Positions 6,164-12,873 of a stretch of DNA of 12,873 bases are shown piece by piece; position 1 is the first letter of the stretch; each line of letters begins with the position of its first letter. Position numbers and translations under genes: made by a program. This stretch comes from an uncultured Eubacteriales bacterium. GTDB taxonomy: Bacteria > Bacillota_A > Clostridia > Peptostreptococcales > Anaerovoracaceae. The notes under the pieces were generated by a model, which was not told the DNA's origin, did not search any database, and saw nothing but the letters and a program-made list of their open reading frames with translations. The stretch covers positions 1 through 12,873 of the forward strand of contig CACYHM010000008.1 of NCBI GenBank assembly GCA_902774195.1. Direction: 5' to 3'.

Positions 6164-8980
6164 ATGTACGATAAACTATTTGAAAAAGGAAAGATCGGCA
6201 ACGTCGAGCTTAAGAACAGACTGGTCATGACCCCGATGGGAACAAACCTGGCTAACCTCGATGGTACACCTGGTGCTGCTATGATCAAGTATTATGAAGA
6301 CAGAGCAGCCGGCGGATGCGGACTGATCATGCCTGAGATCTGCAGAGTCAATGAGGCTACCGGAGCCGGAATGATGAGACAGATCGCTGCAACCAAGGAT
6401 TATCACATCCAGGGTATCGCAGAACTCGCAGCAGCAGTTCACAAGCACGGTTCAAAGATCTTCATCCAGCTGCACCATCCTGGCAGAGAAGGTGTATCCT
6501 CGCTGATCGGCGGACAGCCATGCGTTTCGGCTTCCGACAGAGTATGTAAGGTATCACAGCAGGAGACAAGACCTATGACGATCGATGAGATCCATGAGCT
6601 CGTAGGTCAGTTCGGAGATGCTGCTCTCAGATGCAAGAAGGCAGGTGTTGACGGTGTTGAGCTTCACTGCGCTCACGGCTACCTGCTCCAGCAGTTCCTC
6701 TCGCCATACACAAACTACAGAGATGACGAGTACGGCGGAAACTTTGAGAACAGAATGCGCCTGATCCTCGAGATCATCGCAGACATCCGCGAGAAGTGCG
6801 GCCCTGACTTCGTACTCGGCTGCAGAGTATCCGTTATTGAGTTCCTTGACAAGCTCGGTTACACAGGTGATCAGATCCGTCTTGAGGATGGTATCAGGAT
6901 CGTTAAGTGCATGGAAGAAGCGGGCATCGACTTCGTAGACGTTTCCGATGGTCTCTATGAGACAGGAAGCTTCTCGGTAGAGCCTATCTCATTCCCTCAG
7001 GGATGGAGAAAGCCGTTCGTAAAGGCGGTCAAGGATTCCGTAAATATCCCTGTTATCGCTGTATCCGTTATCCGTGAGCCTGAAGTCGCTCAGAACTTCC
7101 TCGAGGAAGGCGTTGTAGACTTCGTAGGAATGGGCAGAACATGGATCGCAGATGCTGAGTGGGGCAAGAAGGTACAGGAAGGCAGGATCGATGAGCTCAA
7201 CAAGTGCATCGCATGCCTCAGATGCTTCGAGTCGCTGCTTGCTCTCAACGCTCAGGGACTCCCATATGAGTGCGCAGTCAACCCACGTGCCTGCAACGAG
7301 CTCCGTTACGGAGATCTTGAGCCGGTCGTCGGTGAGCACAAAGCTGTTGTAGTCGGCGGCGGTCCTGGCGGAATGTATGCAGCTGCAACACTGGCCAAGA
7401 GAGGCGTTGACGTAACTCTCGTTGACCGTCAGGAAGAGCTCGGCGGAACAGTCAACCTCGCTAAGAAACCTCCTCGCAAGGAGAGAATGCAGTGGTTCAT
7501 CGACTACCTCAAGCAGGATATGGAGAAAGCCGGCGTAAAGATCTGTCTCGGCAAGGAAGTAACTGTAGATGATATCGTGGCCATGGAGCCTGAAGCAGTA
7601 GTACTCGCTACCGGTTCAACATCGATCTTCCCGTCGAAGATCCCTGGCGTAAACGGCGATAACGTATTTGCAGTCAATGACGTACTTAACGGAAAGGTAG
7701 ACCTCGCCGGAAAGAAAGTAGCAATGATCGGTGCAGGACTCACAGGTCTTGAAGCAGGTGAGTATCTCGCTGAGACAGGCGCTGAAGTAACATTCGTAGA
7801 CATGCTCAAGGTAGCTGCTCCTAACGCTTACAGACTGAATGTAGTAGATGTACAGGCAAGACTTGCTGCACTCGGCGCTAAGTATGAGCTCGGCAATGCT
7901 CTTAAGGAGATCACTGCAGACGGTGTCATCGTTGAGAATGTTGATACAAAGGAAGAGAAGAAAATCGATGCAGACGCTGTAGTACTGTCGCTCGGATATA
8001 AGCCTGATCAGTCTCTCAAGGCCGGTCTCGAGGAAAAGGGCATCTGCACAAAGGTGATCGGTTCTGCAGTAGTTGATGGAACCATCGCTCCTGCTACACG
8101 CGGCGGCTATGAAGTTGGCGCGTCCCTGTTCAAAGAAGCACCTCTCAGCTTCAAGATCGGTGACGGACAGTTCAAGTCCTTCTCAAAGATCAGTCACATG
8201 CGCGGACAGGAAGGTACATATGTAGCTTACCTTACACAGCCTGAAGCTATCAGAGAGGTACTGCCTGAACCACTCGAGCCATTCTCGATTCCTGTAGTCA
8301 CAGTTTCTGCATGCCACATCAAGAACCCTACATTCGCAGACAATTACTATGAGGCTATCCTCGGCGTATACTGCACATATAAGGGACAGCTCGGAATGTA
8401 CACCATATCGCTCGTTCTCGGAGGACAGGGCGCAGAGATGGCTACACAGCTCGGCAGAGACAATTCGGCTATTCCTAAGAAGCTTGATGCTGAATTTGTC
8501 ATCAGAAGAGATGATGAGACCGGCAAGGTAACTGTGGGAGTTACAAGAAGGGGTACACAGCTTATCGATCTTGAGATGCAGCTCGGACAGTACAACCACC
8601 CACTCATGCACGTGCTCTATCAGTCACCGGCTCCTGGCGCAGAGACAGCAGGAAGCGGATACTACATCCACTTCGACAGACTGCCTGACGAAAACGGCGT
8701 GTGGAATTTCGCTAACGTATTCCTGATGAGAAACGTTGTTAAGTACAAATACGATGACTGGAAGCCTGGTTTCGTAACAAAGTTCGAGCTCAAGTCCAGC
8801 ATCGATGATCCATGGGCATGCCTGCCGGTCAACACCATCATCGGCGGAGCTTATGCTGAGAACAATCTGCTCATCACAGCACTCCAGAAACTGGAGGACG
8901 TTGATGCAGAGTCCACAATGAAGAAGATCCTGCCTGCATGGTATGACAGGACTGCATTCATGGAAGTAGGCCGTAAATAG
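6164..8980 (+). CDS. OYE-type 4Fe-4S/FAD ene-reductase fused to an acetoacetate decarboxylase-like domain (copy 1)
   Basis: This 938-residue cytoplasmic enzyme has four parts. Residues 1-340 are an OYE/2,4-dienoyl-CoA reductase FMN barrel: NRLVMTPM (18-25), QLHHPGR (102-108), HCAHGYL (168-174) and a YGG-x2-ENR motif. Next is an iron-sulphur cysteine set, Cys348, 351, 354 and 370. Residues 395-657 are FAD and NAD(P) Rossmann folds, with GGGPGG at 398-403 and GAGLTG starting at 523. This much equals BaiCD/BaiH or FadH, which reduce enones or dienes with NAD(P)H. Residues about 675-938 are extra and read as an ADC family domain: LPEPLEP (700-706), Glu730, a GQLGMY turn, GRD, and PKK with Lys772 where ADC has its Schiff-base lysine. 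The Arg29 and Glu61 equivalents of clostridial ADC are not evident, so the chemistry may differ. The frame is open from a TTG at 6128, but AAAGGGGAA before the ATG at 6164, and the match to copy 2, fix the start. It is the first gene of the rightward operon. Confidence 0.92.
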   Translation: MYDKLFEKGKIGNVELKNRLVMTPMGTNLANLDGTPGAAMIKYYEDRAAGGCGLIMPEICRVNEATGAGMMRQIAATKDYHIQGIAELAAAVHKHGSKIFIQLHHPGREGVSSLIGGQPCVSASDRVCKVSQQETRPMTIDEIHELVGQFGDAALRCKKAGVDGVELHCAHGYLLQQFLSPYTNYRDDEYGGNFENRMRLILEIIADIREKCGPDFVLGCRVSVIEFLDKLGYTGDQIRLEDGIRIVKCMEEAGIDFVDVSDGLYETGSFSVEPISFPQGWRKPFVKAVKDSVNIPVIAVSVIREPEVAQNFLEEGVVDFVGMGRTWIADAEWGKKVQEGRIDELNKCIACLRCFESLLALNAQGLPYECAVNPRACNELRYGDLEPVVGEHKAVVVGGGPGGMYAAATLAKRGVDVTLVDRQEELGGTVNLAKKPPRKERMQWFIDYLKQDMEKAGVKICLGKEVTVDDIVAMEPEAVVLATGSTSIFPSKIPGVNGDNVFAVNDVLNGKVDLAGKKVAMIGAGLTGLEAGEYLAETGAEVTFVDMLKVAAPNAYRLNVVDVQARLAALGAKYELGNALKEITADGVIVENVDTKEEKKIDADAVVLSLGYKPDQSLKAGLEEKGICTKVIGSAVVDGTIAPATRGGYEVGASLFKEAPLSFKIGDGQFKSFSKISHMRGQEGTYVAYLTQPEAIREVLPEPLEPFSIPVVTVSACHIKNPTFADNYYEAILGVYCTYKGQLGMYTISLVLGGQGAEMATQLGRDNSAIPKKLDAEFVIRRDDETGKVTVGVTRRGTQLIDLEMQLGQYNHPLMHVLYQSPAPGAETAGSGYYIHFDRLPDENGVWNFANVFLMRNVVKYKYDDWKPGFVTKFELKSSIDDPWACLPVNTIIGGAYAENNLLITALQKLEDVDAESTMKKILPAWYDRTAFMEVGRK

Positions 8981-8992
8981 GGCTGTATATTA

Positions 8993-9026
8993 ACGGGGGA
9001 CCGCTTTGCGCGGACCCCCCGTTTTT
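8993..9026 (+). terminator. Intra-operon terminator/attenuator hairpin
   Basis: A seven-pair lower stem (8993-8999 with 9016-9022) and a four-pair upper stem (9001-9004 with 9010-9013) flank a small internal mismatch, and TTTTT follows (9022-9026). It looks like a full terminator after the first flavoenzyme gene. Only 43 bases remain to the next ATG and I see no promoter there, so the downstream genes probably depend on read-through. Confidence 0.8.
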
Positions 9027-9069
9027 CAGAAAGGATAAATAAACATCACAATAGAGGAGGAGGATCGAA

Positions 9070-9936
9070 ATGAAAGATTTTGCAGGCAGAGTTGCACTGA
9101 TCACAGGAGCTGCTCACGGATTCGGAAAGGAATTCGTCAAACAGGCCGCACAGCGCGGTATGAAGATCGCAGCAGTTGACATCATGGAGGATGCTCTGAA
9201 GGAGATAGCCCCTCTCGCAGAGGAGCTTGGCGCAGAAAAAGTTCTGCTCTTACCTGCAGATGTCACAGATTATGAACAGGTAAAATGCGTTGTTGCAAAA
9301 GTCATGGAGGAGTTCGGGCAGATCGACCTCCTGATGAACAATGCCGGTGTAGCCACATTCGGTGCTGTATGGGCAGTTCCGCCTATCGAATATGAGTGGA
9401 TCATCGACACCAATCTCAAATCGCATATCTACTTCATGCATGAAGTCATTCCTATCATGATGAAGCAGGGAACGCACTGCAACATCGTCAACACATGCTC
9501 CGCAGCAGGCACATTCACTTCGAAGAGCGCTGCTGCGTATCAGGCATCCAAGTTCGGCGCACTGGCTCTTACTGAGTCCGTATACTATGACCTTGCCGAT
9601 GCCGGTGCTGATATTCATATGAGCGCATACTGCCCTGGCTTCATCCAGACACATCTGGATCACTCCGAGGAGTACAAGCAGGATAAGTATAAGATCGAGG
9701 ATCCATACTATGGAAGCAAGTATCATCAGGCCATGAAGGGCGCTGCAGCGTACTTCATCAAGACCGGACGTGCTATAGATGAATCCGGCCCTATCGTGTT
9801 CAAGGCCATTGAAGATGATCAGCTCTACATCATCACACATGAGCACTATGACAAGTACATCCAGCTCCGCTGTGAAAAGATGCTGGCAAGAGAAAACCCT
9901 GAACTCATTCCTATAGATCACAACATCCAGCAGTAG
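9070..9936 (+). CDS. Short-chain dehydrogenase/reductase (SDR), NAD-type
   Basis: This 288-residue classical SDR has TGAAHGFG (12-19), Asp37 (NAD preference), NNAG (90-93), Ser144, and Tyr157-x3-Lys161, all placed exactly as in domain 1 of the fused SDR. It has the CPGFIQT loop and the shared tail motif (LYIITHEHYD). It is closest to domain 2 of the fusion, sharing GKEFVKQAA, VDIMED and LLMNNAG. A very strong ribosome site, GAGGAGGAGG (9054-9063), precedes the ATG. It lies between the two flavoenzyme genes, 26 bases before the second, so it probably handles the alcohol/ketone step next to their ene-reduction. The substrate is unknown. Confidence 0.94.
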   Translation: MKDFAGRVALITGAAHGFGKEFVKQAAQRGMKIAAVDIMEDALKEIAPLAEELGAEKVLLLPADVTDYEQVKCVVAKVMEEFGQIDLLMNNAGVATFGAVWAVPPIEYEWIIDTNLKSHIYFMHEVIPIMMKQGTHCNIVNTCSAAGTFTSKSAAAYQASKFGALALTESVYYDLADAGADIHMSAYCPGFIQTHLDHSEEYKQDKYKIEDPYYGSKYHQAMKGAAAYFIKTGRAIDESGPIVFKAIEDDQLYIITHEHYDKYIQLRCEKMLARENPELIPIDHNIQQ

Positions 9937-9962
9937 ATCCTCAAAGGACTAAGGAGGTTTAT

Positions 9963-12776
9963 ATGTACGATATTCTATTCCAGAAAGGAAAGATCGGTAA
10001 TGTCGAGCTCAAGAACAGGCTCGTCATGTCTCCTATGGGAAGCAATCTGGCTGAGCTGGACGGCTCCTGCGGAGACGCAATGATCGCCTACTATGAAGAA
10101 AGAGCCAAAGGCGGCTGCGGACTGATAATGCCTGAGATCTGCCGTGTCAATGACGCAACAGGAGCAGGTTCGTTCAGACAGCTTTCAGTCACCAAGGACC
10201 GCCACATTGCAGGCCTCTCAAAGCTTGCTGCTGCTATACATAAGCACGGCTCCAAGATCTTCATCCAGCTGCACCACCCGGGCAGAGAAGGCGTATCCAG
10301 ACTGATCGGAGGTCAGCCTTGCGTATCAGCTTCTGACAAAGTATGCCTGTACTCTCAGCAGCCGACCAGAGCTCTGACACATGACGAAGTTCTTGAGCTG
10401 ATCGAGCAGTTCAGCGACGGTGCTGTAAGGTGCCAGAAGGCCGGTATCGACGGTATAGAGCTGCACTGCGCACATGGATATCTTCTCGAGCAGTTCCTCT
10501 CGCCATACACAAACTTCCGTGAAGATGAGTACGGCGGAAGCTTCGAGAACAGGATGCGCTTCGTAAAGGAAATCATCGAGAAGATCCGCGAAAAGTGCGG
10601 TCCTGACTATGTTGTCGGCATGAGACTCTCAGTAGATGAGATGCTCGCTCACAACGGCGTAACGGAACCGTTCATCGACCTCGAGGAAGGTGTAAAGATC
10701 GTCAAATACTTCGAAGAGGTAGGCATAGACTTCATCGACGTAAGCTGCGGTATCTATGAAACACTTAACTGGGCTATCGAGCCTACATCATTCCCTGAAG
10801 GCTGGAGAAGACCGATGATCCAGGCAGTCAAGGACGCTGTTAAGATCCCTGTAATGGCTGTATCCGCTATCAGAAGCCCTGAGATCGCTGCGCAGTTCAT
10901 GGAAGAAGGTGTCTACGACTTCGCTGAGTTCGGAAGAACTTGGCTTGCTGAGCCTGAATGGGGCGTCAAAGTACAGGAAGGCCGTATCGATGAGCTCAAC
11001 AAGTGCATCAACTGCCTGCGCTGCTTCGAGACACTCCTGACGATCAATGCCCAGCTGCAGCCGTTCCAGTGCGCTGTAAACCCTCGCATGGGCAGAGAGT
11101 TCAAGCTCGGTGATCTCGAACCTGTTACAGACGGAAAGTGCGCCGTAGTAGTCGGCGGCGGCCCTGGCGGAATGCAGGCTGCCAAGACTCTTGCGGAAAG
11201 AGGGGTAAAGGTCACTCTGGTTGACCGCAAGGATGAACTCGGCGGAACCATCAACCTGGCTAAGCTGCCTCCTCTCAAAGAGAGAATGCAGAACTACATC
11301 GACTACATGGGCAACCAGCTCTGCAAACTCGGCGTAAACGTACAGCTCGGCAAGGAAGTAACAGCTGATGATATCGCTGCAATGAATCCGGACGCTGTCG
11401 TTCTTGCCACAGGCTCAAAGAGCATCGTTCCTAAGAGCATTCCGGGTGCTGACGGTGCCAATGTGTTTACGGTAGAAGAAGCTCTCACAGGCAAAGTCGA
11501 TCTCACAGGTAAGCACGTTGCAATGATAGGTGCCGGTCTTACCGGACTTGAAGCTGCTGAGTATCTTGGCGAGAAAGGCATCAAGGTCACTGTCGTTGAT
11601 ATGGTGGACCGCCCTGCTCCTACAGCTTATATCGCCAACGTAATGGACGTAATGAGCAGGATCAAGCAGATGGATATCGGTTTCGAGTTCAAGAACGCTC
11701 TGAAGGCTGTTGAGGCTGACGGAGTATGCATCGAAAATGTCGAAACCGGTGAGCAGAAGAAGGTCGCCTGTGACGCAGTAGTAATGTCGCTCGGATACAA
11801 ACCTGATCAGAGTCTCAAGGCCGCTCTTGAAGAAAAAGGCCTCTGCGTCAAGCTGGTCGGATCCGCTATCCAGGACGGCACGATGGGTCCTGCCACAAGA
11901 ACCGGCTACGATGTCGGCGCTGAGCTGTTCAAGGCTCCGAAGCCAAGCTTCGTAACATCGCCTGAGAAGATGGCTGCATTCGCAACGGACTGCGCAATGA
12001 AGAAGCAGGAAGGTGTATACATGCTGTATGCTACAAACCCTGAAGCTATCAGAAGGATCCTGCCTGCACCTCTTGAGCCATACGCACTGCCGCTTGTATA
12101 CGTATCTGCTAACCACATCAACGAGCCGACATTCGCAGATAACTACTACGAATCCATCCTCGGTGTTTATGCAACATACAAAGGCCAGCTCGGACTTTAC
12201 TGCATAAGCCTCGTACTCGGAGGTCAGGGCGCTGAAATGGCAACAGCCCTCGGCCGCGACGTGCTGGCTATTCCTAAGAAAGTAGATGCTGAATTCGTCA
12301 TCAGAAAGGATGATGAGAAGGGCAAAGTCGATGTCAGTGTAGCAAGAAGAGGCACACAGCTCATCAACATGAAGCTGAGGCTCGGCGAATACAATCATCC
12401 GATGATGCACCTGATCATGCAGGCGCCTGCACCTGGCAGGGAGACCAAGGGATTCGGATACTACTTCCACTTCGATCAGATCCCTGATGAAAACGGCGGT
12501 TCAAAGTTCAGCACATGCCTCACCAAGGTTCTGTGCCAGTACGAGTACACCGGCTGGATACCTGCATTCGTTGAAGACTTCGAACTGAAGTCAAGCGTAG
12601 ACGATCCATGGGCAGAGCTGCCTGTGGAGACCATCATCGGTGCGGGATACTCCAACAACAACCTCTTCCTCGGAAACAGTCTGTTCTGCGAGGAGGCTGA
12701 TCCTGATGAGGTAATGCCTAAGATCATTCCTGCGTGGTATGATCTCAGCGCATTCGGCGTGACAGGAAGGAAATAA
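9963..12776 (+). CDS. OYE-type 4Fe-4S/FAD ene-reductase fused to an acetoacetate decarboxylase-like domain (copy 2)
   Basis: This 937-residue paralogue of the enzyme at 6164-8980 has the same four-part architecture. The key positions fall on identical residue numbers: Cys348, 351, 354 and 370, Glu730, and Lys772 in IPKKVDAEFV, so there is no net length change across that span. Differences that could set substrate choice are in the barrel (for example an MLAHNGVTEPFID stretch near 225-240 versus FLDKLGYTGDQIR in copy 1, and FGRTWLAEPEW versus MGRTWIADAEW at the FMN phosphate site) and in the linker before the ADC-like part (about 657-690). All cofactor motifs look intact in both, so this is a duplicate that has diverged rather than decayed. 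The start has AAGGAGG (9951-9957) five bases upstream. It is the last gene of the rightward operon. Confidence 0.92.
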   Translation: MYDILFQKGKIGNVELKNRLVMSPMGSNLAELDGSCGDAMIAYYEERAKGGCGLIMPEICRVNDATGAGSFRQLSVTKDRHIAGLSKLAAAIHKHGSKIFIQLHHPGREGVSRLIGGQPCVSASDKVCLYSQQPTRALTHDEVLELIEQFSDGAVRCQKAGIDGIELHCAHGYLLEQFLSPYTNFREDEYGGSFENRMRFVKEIIEKIREKCGPDYVVGMRLSVDEMLAHNGVTEPFIDLEEGVKIVKYFEEVGIDFIDVSCGIYETLNWAIEPTSFPEGWRRPMIQAVKDAVKIPVMAVSAIRSPEIAAQFMEEGVYDFAEFGRTWLAEPEWGVKVQEGRIDELNKCINCLRCFETLLTINAQLQPFQCAVNPRMGREFKLGDLEPVTDGKCAVVVGGGPGGMQAAKTLAERGVKVTLVDRKDELGGTINLAKLPPLKERMQNYIDYMGNQLCKLGVNVQLGKEVTADDIAAMNPDAVVLATGSKSIVPKSIPGADGANVFTVEEALTGKVDLTGKHVAMIGAGLTGLEAAEYLGEKGIKVTVVDMVDRPAPTAYIANVMDVMSRIKQMDIGFEFKNALKAVEADGVCIENVETGEQKKVACDAVVMSLGYKPDQSLKAALEEKGLCVKLVGSAIQDGTMGPATRTGYDVGAELFKAPKPSFVTSPEKMAAFATDCAMKKQEGVYMLYATNPEAIRRILPAPLEPYALPLVYVSANHINEPTFADNYYESILGVYATYKGQLGLYCISLVLGGQGAEMATALGRDVLAIPKKVDAEFVIRKDDEKGKVDVSVARRGTQLINMKLRLGEYNHPMMHLIMQAPAPGRETKGFGYYFHFDQIPDENGGSKFSTCLTKVLCQYEYTGWIPAFVEDFELKSSVDDPWAELPVETIIGAGYSNNNLFLGNSLFCEEADPDEVMPKIIPAWYDLSAFGVTGRK

Positions 12777-12808
12777 TCGTTCTTTAGTATTATTTTCCTA
12801 TAAACGCA

Positions 12809-12838
12809 GAAGACCCGAAGATTTATCTCCGGGTCTTC
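12809..12838. terminator. Hairpin after the rightward operon, probable terminator
   Basis: A nine-pair stem (12809-12817 with 12830-12838) lies 33 bases past the stop of the last gene and can extend inward by three more pairs after a mismatch. There is no T-tract on the plus strand and only TGCGTTTAT on the minus strand, so it is either a weak or factor-assisted terminator, or it serves a converging gene outside the window. The last 35 bases hold nothing I can assign. Confidence 0.55.
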
Positions 12839-12873
12839 AGACCGTAGACAAAGTCCAAGTTTCAATCACGAAG

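Noticed and set aside
9250..9921. A 223-codon minus-strand open frame opposite the rightward SDR gene
   Set aside because: It is a mirror of a clear SDR coding sequence, with no protein-like motif.
11415..12470. A 351-codon minus-strand open frame inside the second flavoenzyme gene
   Set aside because: It lies antisense to a well-supported gene, and its Cys/His/Ser-rich translation has no recognisable motif. Long antisense frames like this arise from the codon bias of the real gene.
12837..12873. Possible last codons of a minus-strand gene entering from the right
   Set aside because: One minus-strand frame is open to a TGA at 12837-12839, but about 11 codons are too few to support a gene.
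12859..12873. GTTTCAATCACGAAG at the window edge resembles the start of some CRISPR repeats
   Set aside because: There is a single copy at the very end, with no second repeat or spacer in view.

Overview
The window is one compact catabolic-looking gene cluster of about 12.5 kb. It probably comes from an anaerobic low-to-mid GC Gram-positive bacterium (Clostridia-type Bacillota; a Coriobacteriia-like anaerobe is the main alternative). The reasons are strong AGGAGG ribosome sites in front of almost every gene, frequent AGA/AGG arginine codons, U-tailed hairpin terminators, and iron-sulphur flavoenzymes of the BaiCD/BaiH/FadH (Old Yellow Enzyme, OYE) type that are typical of gut and rumen anaerobes. 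The assignment rests on style only; no rRNA or tRNA is present.

Layout. At the left edge (1-164) there is a terminator-like hairpin, then a good ribosome site and the first 29 codons of what looks like a DUF3846 gene that is cut off. A leftward operon (4096 to 251) follows. In order of transcription it encodes a 63-residue one-helix protein, a 3-hydroxyacyl-CoA dehydrogenase family protein, a 596-residue protein made of two complete fused short-chain dehydrogenases (SDRs), and a single SDR; it ends at a strong terminator at 212-238. Next, also leftward, is a PucR-type regulator (5835 to 4306) with its own terminator. A 328-base divergent control region (5836-6163) separates it from a rightward operon: a 938-residue flavoenzyme, an SDR, and a second 937-residue flavoenzyme.

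The central observation is that both large flavoenzymes are longer than BaiCD/BaiH (about 640-660 residues, from memory), because each carries a further C-terminal domain of about 270 residues that reads as an acetoacetate decarboxylase (ADC) family domain. It includes the Pro-Lys-Lys of the Schiff-base lysine (K772 in both copies) and a conserved glutamate (E730). The two proteins are colinear from the Fe-S cysteines through K772. A fusion of an FMN/4Fe-4S/FAD ene-reductase with an ADC-like domain, present twice, is unusual and suggests an undescribed bifunctional enzyme.

How the genes may work together (inference): the SDRs (four domains, all with intact Ser-Tyr-Lys and an Asp that favours NAD) and the hydroxyacyl dehydrogenase interconvert alcohols and ketones, the OYE half reduces an enone or diene, and the ADC-like half decarboxylates a beta-keto acid or does related Schiff-base chemistry. 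No CoA ligase, CoA transferase or thiolase is in the window, so the substrate may be a free cyclic or polycyclic acid (steroid-, terpenoid- or polyphenol-like) rather than an ordinary fatty acyl-CoA. A recurring TTGTGCA(C) element in both control regions, once as a perfect 12-base palindrome, is a plausible binding site for the PucR-type regulator.
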